From positions 1-64,000 of the forward strand of contig NZ_FZOD01000030.1 in the NCBI RefSeq assembly GCF_900188345.1: a DNA stretch of 64,000 nt, written 5' to 3'. Of this stretch, positions 23,617 through 32,300 are shown piece after piece. This DNA is from Streptosporangium subroseum. GTDB lineage: Bacteria; Actinomycetota; Actinomycetes; Streptosporangiales; Streptosporangiaceae. Made by a program: the position numbers and the translations under genes. Positions within the stretch are counted from its first letter, which is position 1. Each line of letters begins with the position of its first letter. The notes beneath the pieces are model-generated. The model ran no database searches. It worked only from the letters and a program-made list of their open reading frames with translations, and was not told the DNA's origin.

Positions 23617-24453
23617 TCACTTCGAGTTGTCCCACAGGCGGTGTCCGTTGAACATCGGGTACTTGGTCTCCCAGTACCTCCAGCCTTCCACCCTCGCGGG
23701 AACGTTGGCTATTCCGGCGGTGATCTTGTACGCGTCGCAGGTGGTGACCCTGTGCCACGCCGTGAAGCCCATTCGGTAGCCGAAGACGCGGTACCACATG
23801 TTGCCGTACATTCCCGCGGTGATCGGCTGGGTGTACTGGTGCCCGGTCTCGACGATGTACTCCTCGGCGAGCAGGGGGCTGTCCATGTCCCGGATCCGGA
23901 ACAGCCGTCTGGCCGCGCGGACCACGTTCGCCCTGTTGACCACGTCGTCCTCGGTGACCTCTCTCTCCCTGGTCCTCTCCTCGTTCCTCTCCACCTCGGG
24001 ATTGAACTCGTGCTCGAGTTCGATCTCGGCGTACACGCGGTGCTGCCGGTTGACCGACACGTTCATCTCCCCGCCGGGACCGTCGATGAAGCGGGTGCGA
24101 GGAACGAAGAAGTTTCTCGGCCGGGCGTAGTGGAACCTGAAGTAGATCTTCGGCCTGCACAGCCTCCTGTGCCTGTTCCCCGTGTTGTTGTTTGTGGAGG
24201 TGGTTCTGGCGGTGACGGTGACGGTGGGAGTGGGAGTGGGGGTGGAAGTGGGGAGCTGCAGACCAGGGATGACCGGTGCGGACGACTGCCTCTCGAGCGA
24301 CGGGGAGGCGACGGCGGAGGCGGACAGGGTGGCGGCGAGGGTCACGGAGAGGGAGCCGGCCAGGGTCAGCGTGGCCAGGCCCCTGTAGGACCGGCCGTCC
24401 TTCGGCCGGGTGCGCGTGCCTGCGGAATCCATTCGGGAGTTAGGCGTGGACAT
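23617..24453 (-). CDS. secreted protein of unknown function
   Basis: 278-residue precursor with a signal peptide: basic N-region, hydrophobic core about 25-49, probable cleavage after ASAVAS near 50. A Thr/Pro low-complexity linker (TSTPTPTPTVTVTARTTS) and a basic domain with aromatic-rich strands (KIYFRFHYARPRNFF) follow. The C-terminal part (AWHRVTTCDAYKI then WRYWETKYPMFNGH) suggests a compact extracellular fold; a family is not recognised. The ATG at 24453 has AAAGGA nine bases upstream; an ATG nine bases earlier is too close to it. The 435-base upstream region is AT-richer, as for a regulated promoter. Confidence 0.75.
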   Translation of the reverse strand: MSTPNSRMDSAGTRTRPKDGRSYRGLATLTLAGSLSVTLAATLSASAVASPSLERQSSAPVIPGLQLPTSTPTPTPTVTVTARTTSTNNNTGNRHRRLCRPKIYFRFHYARPRNFFVPRTRFIDGPGGEMNVSVNRQHRVYAEIELEHEFNPEVERNEERTREREVTEDDVVNRANVVRAARRLFRIRDMDSPLLAEEYIVETGHQYTQPITAGMYGNMWYRVFGYRMGFTAWHRVTTCDAYKITAGIANVPARVEGWRYWETKYPMFNGHRLWDNSK

Positions 24454-24888
24454 AGTTACCATTCCTTTCGGAACGCGGCCCTTGCCGCGACTAACCCGCT
24501 GACCGCAACACGGTCCATACCTGTGATCCGGGCAGCTCAGCGTGACAATACAGATACTTACAGTCACAATGGGCTGACTCTGTGACGCCACGCCGATGCG
24601 GAGTCCACTTGGCAGGGAAAGCACCGGTTAAGAGACGACGGCACCAAATAGCCGCTGGTCTACGGGCTGCCGCCACAAGTCCAATTCCGCCGAATGCGTC
24701 TGGATATGGCCGGGGGCAAGCTCCGGCATTGCGAGCAATCATCCCGGGGTAATCATGGAGCCCACGCGGGAATTAGGTTGATCTAGGATTATTGCCCGTA
24801 GTTCTGGATCTCTCCGTACTCCTATCGATAATGACGAGATATGGGCGTAAAGCGGAATTAGTCGGTTTGGCGCGCGGAATGCGGGACG
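24454..24888. other. gene-free region upstream of the secreted protein
   Basis: Locally AT-rich sequence with no supportable gene. On the minus strand GTGAC and GTCAC flank a TATCTGTATT stretch near 24541-24566, which could be a promoter or operator for the secreted-protein gene. No riboswitch was recognised. Confidence 0.4.
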
Positions 24889-25260
24889 CTAGCCGGTGGC
24901 GTCAAGCTCGGCGACGAGCTTCTTGGGGGCAACCGCCCGGTAGCTCTCCTCGACCCAGTCGAGCAGCACCTCCGTCTCCGGCAACTCGCCCATCAGCGGG
25001 ATCGTCACCCATCCCGCCTTGCCGAGCCCGTACCCCGAGGGTTTGACGCCCTCGACGGCAAGCGCGTGGCCGTTGGACTCCGGCAGCTTCACCCCGGCGC
25101 TCGGGCTCCACTTCTCGGTCGGTTCCTCGATGCCGAGGAAAAGGAAGATCTTCTTGTTGACCTTGATGACGGTCTCGCCCCACGGGTGGTCCTCGTGGGC
25201 CTCCGGCATGCTGAGCGCGAATTCGCGCAGCGTCTGACGGACCTCACGCCACTTATCCAT
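24889..25260 (-). CDS. MmcQ/YjbR-family protein
   Basis: 123-residue protein of the YjbR/CyaY-like fold: SMPEAHEDHPWGETVIKVNKK-type region split by strands, FLFLG, VKLPES, and a C-terminal helix LDWVEESYRAVAPKKL. Members are annotated as DNA-binding because of their fold, but no activity is known. It overlaps the end of the upstream DUF2293 gene by eight bases, so the two are probably co-transcribed. An ATG nine bases earlier is an alternative start. Confidence 0.88.
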   Translation of the reverse strand: MDKWREVRQTLREFALSMPEAHEDHPWGETVIKVNKKIFLFLGIEEPTEKWSPSAGVKLPESNGHALAVEGVKPSGYGLGKAGWVTIPLMGELPETEVLLDWVEESYRAVAPKKLVAELDATG

Positions 25261-26320
25261 GCGGCACATTGTGCTCCGGGGCACCGACATTTGTGCGCCA
25301 GCGGTCGAGCACCCGGTCGATGGTCACCCGGATCCGTTCTCTGGCCTCGGCCCGGGGCACCCCGGACATCAGCAGCCGGTCGTAGTCGGTGTCGAGGTGC
25401 CGCACCGAGGCGACCACGGCCAGCGTGATCGCGTTCGCGTCGAACACCTTGGCGGCGGCGGTCCGGCCCACCCGGCCGCTGCTTCTCTGGCCGGCGTGCC
25501 GGGCGATGTTCTCGGCCCGCCCGGGCGGGCAGCCGGGGAACATCCGTGTGATCTCCACGGCCATCGCGGCCTGGAACTCCACATCCTCCCCGGCCCGCCG
25601 TTCGCGATCGCGCTCCCGGCGGCGCAGCCGTACCTCCTCGTCGGCCAGGCACCGCTCCTCGGCCAGCTCCAGCGCGGCCTCCTCGACCAGGACGCCCAGC
25701 CGCTCGTAACGCTTGCGCCGCGCGTTGAACCGGACCACCACGGCGGCCAGCCCGCTCTCCTTCTTCGCCCGGCGGCTGAGCGCCGCGTCACCCGCCGGCA
25801 GGAGAACCAGATGGTCCATGTCCGCGCAGGTCAGGCAGTGCGACCCGGAATTCTCCATGATCAGGTAAGGGCCGGTGCCGCCGCAGCCCACGCACTCCCA
25901 GTCCTTCGGCGGCTCGACCACCACCAGATCGGGGGCCTTGCTCTGCCGCTCGGTGAGCTGCCGCCGCCGGGCCTCGCTCAGATCCGGTGAGATCCAGTGG
26001 ACGCGGAAGGCGCCGTCGTCCCCCTTGGCGACGAACCTCAGCTCACCGCGGTCACGGCTGCCCGAGACGTACGGGGTCTCGCTGGGGGTGAGCCCCTTTG
26101 ACAGCGCCCAGCGCCGGAGCATCGCCACCGCGTCGACCATCTTGGCGCCGTCCACGGCCGCGAGATCCTCCAGCGCGGACGCCCTGCCCTGCCGCCAGAC
26201 GTCCACGTGCCTGGCGTACAGCCAGCCGACCCCGGTCAGCACGTCGATCGCGGTCACGAACTTTCTCTGGGCGAGAGCGGCCTCCGCCGCCTCCACGATC
26301 CGGCGCTCGAGTTTGCTCAC
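25253..26320 (-). CDS. DUF2293 domain-containing protein
   Basis: 355-residue protein. The N-terminal half has an unusual zinc-ribbon-like pair (CVGCGGTG, then HCLTC). The C-terminal DUF2293 domain carries its characteristic run (MFPGCPPGRAENIARHAG, then SGRVGR and HLDTDYDRLL) and ends DRVLDRWR. A helical segment of alternating Arg/Glu (VRLRRRERDRERRAGED) precedes the domain. Function is unknown; the basic helix and Cys pairs suggest nucleic-acid binding (inference). It leads a two-gene operon with the YjbR-like gene. Confidence 0.85.
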   Translation of the reverse strand: MSKLERRIVEAAEAALAQRKFVTAIDVLTGVGWLYARHVDVWRQGRASALEDLAAVDGAKMVDAVAMLRRWALSKGLTPSETPYVSGSRDRGELRFVAKGDDGAFRVHWISPDLSEARRRQLTERQSKAPDLVVVEPPKDWECVGCGGTGPYLIMENSGSHCLTCADMDHLVLLPAGDAALSRRAKKESGLAAVVVRFNARRKRYERLGVLVEEAALELAEERCLADEEVRLRRRERDRERRAGEDVEFQAAMAVEITRMFPGCPPGRAENIARHAGQRSSGRVGRTAAAKVFDANAITLAVVASVRHLDTDYDRLLMSGVPRAEARERIRVTIDRVLDRWRTNVGAPEHNVPHG

Positions 26321-26347
26321 GCCACCAGCTTGCCGTATCCGGCCCGC

Positions 26348-28081
26348 TCAGGGACGCGGGATGTTCCGCAGGTTGGCCCTCGCCATATCGAGCATGCGTC
26401 CCACCCCGCCCGTCAGCACGATCTTGCTCGCGGCCAGGGCGAACCCCTTCACCTGCCGCCGGGTGATGTGCGGCGGCATGGAGAGCACGTCCGGGTCGGT
26501 GACCACGTCCAGGAGATACGGGCCGGACGTCGCGAAGGCCGTGGACAGCGCCTCCCGGACGTCCGAGGGATTCTCCACACGCAGGGCTCCGATGCCCATC
26601 GCGGCGGCGATCGCCGCATAGTCGACGGGTGCGTGGTCGGTGCCGAAGTCGGGCATCCCGTCGACCAGCATCTCCAGTTTCACCATGCCGAGCGAGGAGT
26701 TGTCGAACACCACGATCTTCACCGGCAGGTTGTGCAGCCGTACGGTCAGCAGCTCCCCGAGGAGCATGCCGAGCCCGCCGTCGCCGGAGATCGAGACGAC
26801 CTGCCTTCCGGGGGCGGCGAACTGCGCGCCGATGGCGTGCGGGAGCGCGTTGGCCATGCTCCCGTGCAGGAAGGAGCCGATGATGCGACGGCGTCCGTTG
26901 GGGCTGAGATAGCGGGCGGCCCAGACGTTGCACATGCCGGTGTCCACGGTGAACACCGCGTCGTCGGCGGCCAGCTCGTCCACGAGGTCCGCGACGTACT
27001 CGGGGTGGATCGGGAGGTGGTGCTCGATGTCGTGGGTGTACGCCTCCACGACGGTCTCCAGCGTCTTCAGGTGCTTGGCCAGCATCCTGTCGAGATAGCG
27101 GCGGTTCGTCTTCTGGGCGACCCCGGGCAGCACCGCGCGGATCGTCTCACCGACATCGCCGTGCACGGCCAGCGCCAGCGGGGTCCTGCGGCCCAGCCGC
27201 GCGGGGTCGTGGTCGATCTGGACCGTGTTCCTGCCCGGCAGGAAGTTGTCGTAGGGGAAGTCGGTGCCGACGAGCACCACCAGGTCGGCCTCGTGCATGG
27301 CCTCGTAGCACGCGCCGTACCCGAGCAGCCCGCTCATCCCCACGTCATACGGGTTGTCGTACTGGATCCACTCCTTGCCGCGCAGCGCGTGCCCGACCGG
27401 GGCCAGCGTGCGGGCGGCCAGTCTCATGACCTCCTCACGCGCGTGGCGCACCCCGGCGCCGCAGAACAGCATCACCTTCTCCGCGCGGTTCAGCGCCGCG
27501 GCCAGCTCGGCGACCTGAACGGCCGGGGGCGCGAGCGTGCCCCGGCGGGTGAGGAGGTCGTGGTGGCCGGTGTCGTGCACGGCCGTCTGCTGGGCCACGT
27601 CGCCGGGAAGCACCACGACCGAGACGCCTCCGCGGCCGATCGCGGTCTGTACGGCGATGCGCAGCACCCGGGGCATCTGCTCGGCCGTACCGATCATCTC
27701 GCAGAAGTGACTGCACTCCACGAACAGGCGCTCGGGATGGGTCTCCTGGAAGAATTCCGTGCCGATCTGCGCGCTGGGGATGTGCGAGGCCAGCGCGAGC
27801 ACCGGGGCACCGCTGCGGTGGGCGTCGTAGAGCCCCTGGATCAGATGGGTGTTGCCCGGCCCGCAGCTGCCCGCGCAGACCGCCAGGCGACCGGTGACCT
27901 GCGCCTCGGCCGCGGCGGCGAACGCCCCCGCCTCCTCGTTGCGCACGTGCACCCACTCGATGCCGTCGATCCTGCGGATCGCGTCCACCACCGGATTCAG
28001 GCTGTCGCCCACCACCCCGTAGATCCGCTCCACCCCGGCCTGGCGTAACACCCCGATGAACTGCTCGGCAACGGTGCCCAT
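26348..28081 (-). CDS. thiamine-pyrophosphate enzyme, pyruvate dehydrogenase (PoxB) type
   Basis: 577-residue member of the acetolactate synthase/pyruvate oxidase superfamily. It has an N-terminal PYR domain with the activating Glu in VRNEEAGAFAA (about 50), a central FAD/Rossmann domain (about 190-330), and a C-terminal PP domain. The PP domain carries the TPP/Mg motif SGDGGLGMLLGELLTV (about 435) and DNSSLG. Closest to quinone-dependent pyruvate dehydrogenases that form acetate and CO2 from pyruvate at the membrane. The ATG at 28081 follows GGGGGAGG; a further upstream start lacks one. It is preceded on the same strand by an enol-lactonase-like hydrolase. Confidence 0.88.
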   Translation of the reverse strand: MGTVAEQFIGVLRQAGVERIYGVVGDSLNPVVDAIRRIDGIEWVHVRNEEAGAFAAAAEAQVTGRLAVCAGSCGPGNTHLIQGLYDAHRSGAPVLALASHIPSAQIGTEFFQETHPERLFVECSHFCEMIGTAEQMPRVLRIAVQTAIGRGGVSVVVLPGDVAQQTAVHDTGHHDLLTRRGTLAPPAVQVAELAAALNRAEKVMLFCGAGVRHAREEVMRLAARTLAPVGHALRGKEWIQYDNPYDVGMSGLLGYGACYEAMHEADLVVLVGTDFPYDNFLPGRNTVQIDHDPARLGRRTPLALAVHGDVGETIRAVLPGVAQKTNRRYLDRMLAKHLKTLETVVEAYTHDIEHHLPIHPEYVADLVDELAADDAVFTVDTGMCNVWAARYLSPNGRRRIIGSFLHGSMANALPHAIGAQFAAPGRQVVSISGDGGLGMLLGELLTVRLHNLPVKIVVFDNSSLGMVKLEMLVDGMPDFGTDHAPVDYAAIAAAMGIGALRVENPSDVREALSTAFATSGPYLLDVVTDPDVLSMPPHITRRQVKGFALAASKIVLTGGVGRMLDMARANLRNIPRP

Positions 28082-28141
28082 GCTCGCCCACCTCCCCCTC
28101 GTCTGTCGTGTCATCGGGGTATCTCACCGGATCGCGGTGAA

Positions 28142-28882
28142 TCACTCCTCCATGAAGTGCCTGATCAGGTGCTGTGAAACCGCGTCCGGCCGCTCGACGT
28201 TGGCCAGGTGGGCCGCTCCGGACAGGACGACCAGCCGGGAGCCGGGAATGCCGGAGACGATCCGCTCCGCGTGCTCGGGGGGCGTGGCGGGGTCGTCGGC
28301 GCCGGCCAGCACGAGCGTGGGGGTCTTGATCCGGGGGAGATCGGGGCGGAGGTCCATGGCCCCGATCGCCCCGCAGCAGGCGGCGTAGCCCTCGTCGGAG
28401 ATGCCGGCGAGCATCGCGACGTACGGCTCCCGCCCGCCGAATCCGGGGGTGAACCACCGGCCGGTGGCCGCTTCGGTGATCGACGCGGTGCCTCCCGCGC
28501 GGACCGCGCTCGCCCGTTCGGACCAGGAGTCGGGGGTGCCCAGCTTGGCCGAGGTGCACAGCAGGGCGAGCCGGTCGATCCGCTCGGACGCGTGCGCGGC
28601 CAGCCACATGCCGACCATGCCGCCGAGCGAGAGCCCGGCGAAGGAGACCACGGGCAGCTTCAGCCGGTCCAGGAGCTCCAGCACGTCACCGCCCAGGTCG
28701 GCGATCGAGCACTCCCCGGTCACGGGCGACCGTCCGTGCCCGCGGTGGTCGAACCGGATGACCCGGAAGTGCTCGGTCAGCGCGGTCATCTGCGGGTCCC
28801 ACATTTCCAGCGTGGTGCCCAGCGAACCGGAGAGCATGATCGGCTGCGCCTCTGCGGGACCAGCAATTTCGTAATACAACAT
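28142..28882 (-). CDS. alpha/beta hydrolase, 3-oxoadipate enol-lactonase-like
   Basis: 246-residue alpha/beta hydrolase closely resembling PcaD, which hydrolyses beta-ketoadipate enol-lactone. Visible are the oxyanion region SGSLGTTLEMWDPQM near 18-32, the nucleophile elbow GLSLGG (Ser85), acidic Asp in LAGADDPATPPEHA, and the His in GAAHLANVERP. Other protocatechuate-pathway genes (pcaGH, pcaB, pcaC) are absent here, so an aromatic-degradation role is not supported by context. It lies 60 bases upstream of the PoxB-type gene on the same strand and may be co-transcribed with it. Confidence 0.82.
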   Translation of the reverse strand: MLYYEIAGPAEAQPIMLSGSLGTTLEMWDPQMTALTEHFRVIRFDHRGHGRSPVTGECSIADLGGDVLELLDRLKLPVVSFAGLSLGGMVGMWLAAHASERIDRLALLCTSAKLGTPDSWSERASAVRAGGTASITEAATGRWFTPGFGGREPYVAMLAGISDEGYAACCGAIGAMDLRPDLPRIKTPTLVLAGADDPATPPEHAERIVSGIPGSRLVVLSGAAHLANVERPDAVSQHLIRHFMEE

Positions 28883-29030
28883 GTTTGCCTGCCGAATAGA
28901 AGTTTTTTATTGGACAAACCTTAGTCGATCGGTTCATTTCAACATATAAGGATCAGTCGATATTGCCGAAAATCATCACATCTCCGATGGGTAACGCCTA
29001 GCATTCGGGCACGGAACTGGAAGGGAGATC

Positions 29031-29837
29031 ATGACCGGGCAGAATTCTGCGACCACGTCTAATTACGTATTTGATAATAATGGTGACCATTCGGTCGATC
29101 AGCACCGCTATCTGGCCGAACTCCTGGATCCACTGACGTTGGAGCGCCTTGGGCAGACCGGAGTCACCGCGGGCTGGAACTGCTTGGAGGTCGGGGCGGG
29201 GGGAGGCAGCGTGGCCCTGTGGCTGGCCGAGCGGGTGGCGCCGACCGGCCGCGTGCTCGCCACCGACATCAAGCCCGGCCTCATCCCCCGCAGACCCGGG
29301 CTCACCGTCATCCGGCACGACATCGTCGACGATCCACTGCCGGAGGGCGCGTTCGACCTGGTCCACGCCCGGTTGGTGCTGAGTCATCTGCCGGGGCGCC
29401 AGCAGGTGCTGGAGCGTCTGCGTGCCGCGCTGCGGCCGGGCGGGTGGCTCCAGATCGACGAGATCGACATCACGCACTGGGTCGCGCCGCGGATCTCCGA
29501 CCCGCGCGCGAGAGAGCTGTACGGCTCGTACGTCACCGCCATGGCCCAGGTTCTGGGAGCCGCGGGCAGCGATCCCACCTGGGGCGGATCCGCCGCACGG
29601 GCCATGGGCGAGGCGGGGCTGGTGGACGTCGACCCGGTGCTCTGGACCGAGGTGTGGGGGCCCGGATCTCCCGGGCTCGGCCTTCTGATCAGCAACAGCC
29701 TTCACCTGGAGGACCGCTTCCTGGAGGCGGGGATGACCCGGAACGGGCTCAGGGACGTTCGCGAGGTCATGGCGGATCCGGAGTTCAGGGCGCCCTCCTT
29801 CGCCGTCCACTCGATTCTCGCCCGCAGACCGTCGTGA
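29031..29837 (+). CDS. class I SAM-dependent methyltransferase
   Basis: 268-residue Rossmann methyltransferase: motif I CLEVGAGGGSVALWLA (about 51-66), strand-2 Asp in VLATDIKPG, the FDLVHARLVLSHLPGRQQVL core, and RPGGWLQIDEID. The first 20 codons are noticeably AT-rich (NSATTSNYVFDNNGD), as is the 148-base upstream region, suggesting an acquired or specially regulated 5' end. Substrate unknown. The ATG has GGAAGGGAG upstream. It diverges from the hydrolase gene. Confidence 0.88.
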   Translation: MTGQNSATTSNYVFDNNGDHSVDQHRYLAELLDPLTLERLGQTGVTAGWNCLEVGAGGGSVALWLAERVAPTGRVLATDIKPGLIPRRPGLTVIRHDIVDDPLPEGAFDLVHARLVLSHLPGRQQVLERLRAALRPGGWLQIDEIDITHWVAPRISDPRARELYGSYVTAMAQVLGAAGSDPTWGGSAARAMGEAGLVDVDPVLWTEVWGPGSPGLGLLISNSLHLEDRFLEAGMTRNGLRDVREVMADPEFRAPSFAVHSILARRPS

Positions 29838-29929
29838 CCTGAGGGTGGGGTTCCCGAGCGGTTTCACGGTGTTCACGATCCGTCGATGTCACGTTGGGTT
29901 CAAAGATCCGATAGTGTTCCATTCATCGA

Positions 29930-30003
29930 CGCGGGGTGGAGCAGCTCGGTAGCTCGGCGGGCTCATAATCCGCAGGTCGCAGGTTCAAATCCTGTCCCCG
30001 CTA
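29930..30003 (+). tRNA. tRNA-Met (CAT), initiator type
   Basis: The cloverleaf folds fully with anticodon CAT at 29964-29966. Acceptor CGCGGGG/CCCCGCT leaves position 1-72 unpaired (C-T), the signature of initiator tRNA. D-stem GAGC/GCTC, anticodon stem GCGGG/TCCGC, variable loop AGGTC and T-arm GCAGG-TTCAAAT-CCTGT fit the actinobacterial initiator. CCA is not encoded. The third of the three G-C pairs normally seen at the base of the initiator anticodon stem is G-T here. An intrinsic terminator follows. Confidence 0.95.
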
Positions 30004-30009
30004 CGAAAC

Positions 30010-30053
30010 GAAAGTGCTCGTCCTCCTCCGGGAGGGCGGGCACTTTCTTTTTT
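30010..30053 (+). terminator. intrinsic terminator of the tRNA gene
   Basis: A 17-bp stem (GAAAGTGCTCG... / ...CGGGCACTTTC, with a TCCG loop at 30027-30030) is followed by six T residues (30048-30053). It begins seven bases after the tRNA. Confidence 0.92.
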
Positions 30054-30145
30054 CCCGATCCTGTTGAGCGGGCCGCCTGCGGCCGGCTCCTCGTCTCCCA
30101 CCGGCTAGTCTTCGACCTGACTCGTTTCCGATCGGAGAACTGAGC

Positions 30146-31237
30146 GTGGCTCTCGCGGAGGCCGGCATTGTGGCGGTAGTCCGGCGGGCTACGGGTAGAG
30201 CCCGGAGCATGATGGTCACGAGTTTCACCGGGCGGATCGTGGCGGCCTGGGCGAAGGCTCGCCGTCGCCATGGCTGGCTGGATCATCTGGTGCGCGCCGT
30301 CGTGCGCTATGACGAGGTGGATGCCGGGCGCCTGTCGGCCGCGCTCACCTATTACTCGTTCTTCGCGGTGTTCGCGCTCGGGCTCCTCGGTTTTGCGATC
30401 ATCGGGCAGGTCCTGGACGACCCGGAAGTGCTGCACACGGTGCAGGGTTATCTCGCGGAGAACCTCCCCCGGCTGGACGTGCAGGCACTGCAGGATGCCA
30501 GGAGCACGGCCGGAGTGATCGCTTTCATCGGTCTTCCACTCACCGGCCTGTTCTGGATGGACGCCCTGCGCTCGGCGATCAGAGCGATCTGGCGGATCGA
30601 GGAGTATCCGGGCAGGTTCTTCGTCCGGCAGGTCATCGACCTGGCGGTGATGGCCGGGCTCGGGCTGTTGCTGTCCGCCTCGCTCGCGGTGGCCTTCGCG
30701 GCCGAGACGCTACTGAACTGGCTGCTGCTGCACACGGTGGGCGTCGAAGATCCGCCGTCGCAGTGGCTGCTCTCCGCGGTCGCCTTTGTCCTCGGTCTCG
30801 GGGTGAACACCCTGCTGGCGATCGCCCTGCTCTGCGCACCGCCACGCCTGCGGCTGCCGCTACGCCGGGTGCTCGGGCCCGCCCTGTTCATCACCGCCGG
30901 TCTCGAGGTCCTCAAGACCCTCGGCCAGTTCTATCTCGAAATGACCACGGCCAACCCCGCCTACCAGGTTGTCGCCGGCGCCGTCGGGATGCTGGTCTTC
31001 CTCAAGCTCCTGAACCAGCTCATCCTGTTCGCCGCGACGCTCACCGCCACCAGTACCAGAGGCCAGATCACCGATCTGGCCAGGCGCACATCATCCGAGA
31101 CCACCTCGGAGCCCCCGGCGTCGTCGGAACCGGAGCCGCCGTCGCTGTCCTCGCCCGCGGCGATGGTCACCGCGGTGCCCCCGTCGACTTTGCCCGCTCC
31201 GGCGACCTCCCTGGAACGGACCGCGGACGCCGAATGA
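30146..31237 (+). CDS. YihY/virulence-factor BrkB family membrane protein
   Basis: 363-residue membrane protein of the YihY family. It has a cytosolic basic start, then about six helices with the family motif DAGRLSAALTYYSFFAVFALG near 57-78 and WRIEEYPGRFFVRQ between helices. A Ser/Pro/Glu-rich disordered C-terminal tail (SSETTSEPPASSEPEPPSLSS) of about 60 residues follows. The family was once called ribonuclease BN in error; its activity is unknown. The start is GTG. Its stop codon is immediately followed by the stop of the convergent MerR gene with no spacing. Confidence 0.88.
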   Translation: MALAEAGIVAVVRRATGRARSMMVTSFTGRIVAAWAKARRRHGWLDHLVRAVVRYDEVDAGRLSAALTYYSFFAVFALGLLGFAIIGQVLDDPEVLHTVQGYLAENLPRLDVQALQDARSTAGVIAFIGLPLTGLFWMDALRSAIRAIWRIEEYPGRFFVRQVIDLAVMAGLGLLLSASLAVAFAAETLLNWLLLHTVGVEDPPSQWLLSAVAFVLGLGVNTLLAIALLCAPPRLRLPLRRVLGPALFITAGLEVLKTLGQFYLEMTTANPAYQVVAGAVGMLVFLKLLNQLILFAATLTATSTRGQITDLARRTSSETTSEPPASSEPEPPSLSSPAAMVTAVPPSTLPAPATSLERTADAE

Positions 31238-31582
31238 TCAGGAGCTTGCGGGCTTTTGAGGTGCTTGGTGGCGTTGTTGGAGCTCGGCGTTCAGGCGTAG
31301 GGCTTCGTCGAGCTGATCTTCCAGGACGATGATGCGGCAGGCCGCTTCGAGCGGGGTTCCCTGGTCGACGAGCTGGCGGGCGCGGGCGGCCAGGCGTAGC
31401 TGGTAGCGCGAGTAGCGGCGGTGGCCGCCGGCCGAGCGCAATGGCACGATCAGGTTGGCGGTGCCCAGGCTGCGCAGGAAGGCGGCGGTCACGCCGAGGA
31501 TCTCTGCGGCCCGGCCCATGGTGTAGGCGGGGTAATCGTCATCGTCGAACTTGTCGGACAATGCTGCGTTGACTACTTCCAT
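31238..31582 (-). CDS. small MerR-family regulator
   Basis: 114-residue protein. It has a MerR-type winged helix (YTMGRAAEILGVTAAFLRSL, then GGHRRYSRYQLRLAARARQL) but lacks a long effector domain; a short amphipathic coiled helix (ALRLNAELQQRHQA) ends the protein. Such minimal MerR proteins, BldC-like in size, bind DNA without a sensory domain. The ATG at 31582 is preferred because GGAAGG lies six bases upstream. A perfect 12-bp hairpin sits in the leader at 31606-31635, so post-transcriptional or attenuation control is possible. Confidence 0.85.
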   Translation of the reverse strand: MEVVNAALSDKFDDDDYPAYTMGRAAEILGVTAAFLRSLGTANLIVPLRSAGGHRRYSRYQLRLAARARQLVDQGTPLEAACRIIVLEDQLDEALRLNAELQQRHQAPQKPASS

Positions 31583-31605
31583 CGAACCTTCCATAACGCA
31601 CGTCA

Positions 31606-31635
31606 GGGCCCCGGTGCCTGTATGCACCGGGGCCC
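31606..31635 (-). promoter_or_regulatory. 12-bp leader hairpin upstream of merR
   Basis: Perfect arms GGGCCCCGGTGC and GCACCGGGGCCC with a six-base loop, 24-53 bases before the merR start codon on the minus strand. It is either a cis-acting leader structure or a terminator for transcription from further upstream; there is no U-run. Confidence 0.5.
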
Positions 31636-31901
31636 GAAGAGTTCAACACCACTTACCGGCGCACGCGCCGATTTTCGTTTTCCGCACCAGCCGCACTATG
31701 GCGGGGGTGCGACGATCGCATGTATGTGACCGGAGACCACCTTCCATCCTGTGGGACTGCGGCACCCGCACGGTCGGCATCAACCGTGACAGGCGATCCA
31801 AATGGCGCCCAACTCTCCCTTCTTCCTTACTTAAGTCTTGGGTTGTCCATCGATTGCTGCGCCCTGTCGGATCGATCCACCTAAACGATCCGCGAGGGTA
31901 C

Positions 31902-32300
31902 GTCACCGGCTGGGACCCGTTCGTCTGCTTGGCCCCGGCACGCTTGACGGTCCTGCCTGTCACCGGCTGGGACCCGTTCTTTTTCTCGGCCCCCGCACGC
32001 CTGACAGTCGTACTTGTCACCGGCTGGGACCCGTTCACTTGCCTGGCCCCGGCACGCCTGACGGTCTTACCCGTCACCGGCTGAGACCCGTTCACTTGCT
32101 TGGCCCCGGCACGCCTGACGGTCCTGCTTGCCATCGGCTGGGACCCGTTCTTTTTCTCGGCCCCGGCACGCCTGACAACCTTGCCCGTCACCGGCTGGGA
32201 CCCGTTCGCCTGCTTGGCCCCGGCACGCCTGACGGTCTTGCCCGTCACCGGCTGGGACCCGTTCATCTGCTTGGCCCCGGCACGCCTGACGATCTTTCCT
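31902..32300. repeat. 57-bp tandem repeat, 7 copies
   Basis: Seven copies with an exact period of 57 begin at 31902, 31959, 32016, 32073, 32130, 32187 and 32244 (unit start GTCACCGGCTGGGACCCGTT). Copies 2 and 5 share a diagnostic TTTTTCTC variant, implying a 171-bp higher-order duplication. Because 57 is divisible by three, a 207-codon minus-strand frame (31643-32266) stays open through most of the array with 19-residue repeats. The array dominates the 1.08-kb gene-free region between merR and the MFS gene. Confidence 0.95.

Noticed and set aside
29930..30003. Elongator tRNA-Met or tRNA-Ile(CAT)
   Set aside because: The unpaired 1-72 position and the overall actinobacterial initiator sequence favour the initiator.
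31643..32266. Calling the 207-codon repeat frame a gene
   Set aside because: No ribosome site, the ATG exists only through a unit variant, and changes between copies are not biased to synonymous sites. Reported as a finding instead.
31902..32300. CRISPR array interpretation of the 57-bp repeats
   Set aside because: Whole units repeat without unique spacers and no cas genes are near; a minisatellite explains it. The same applies to the other tandem arrays.
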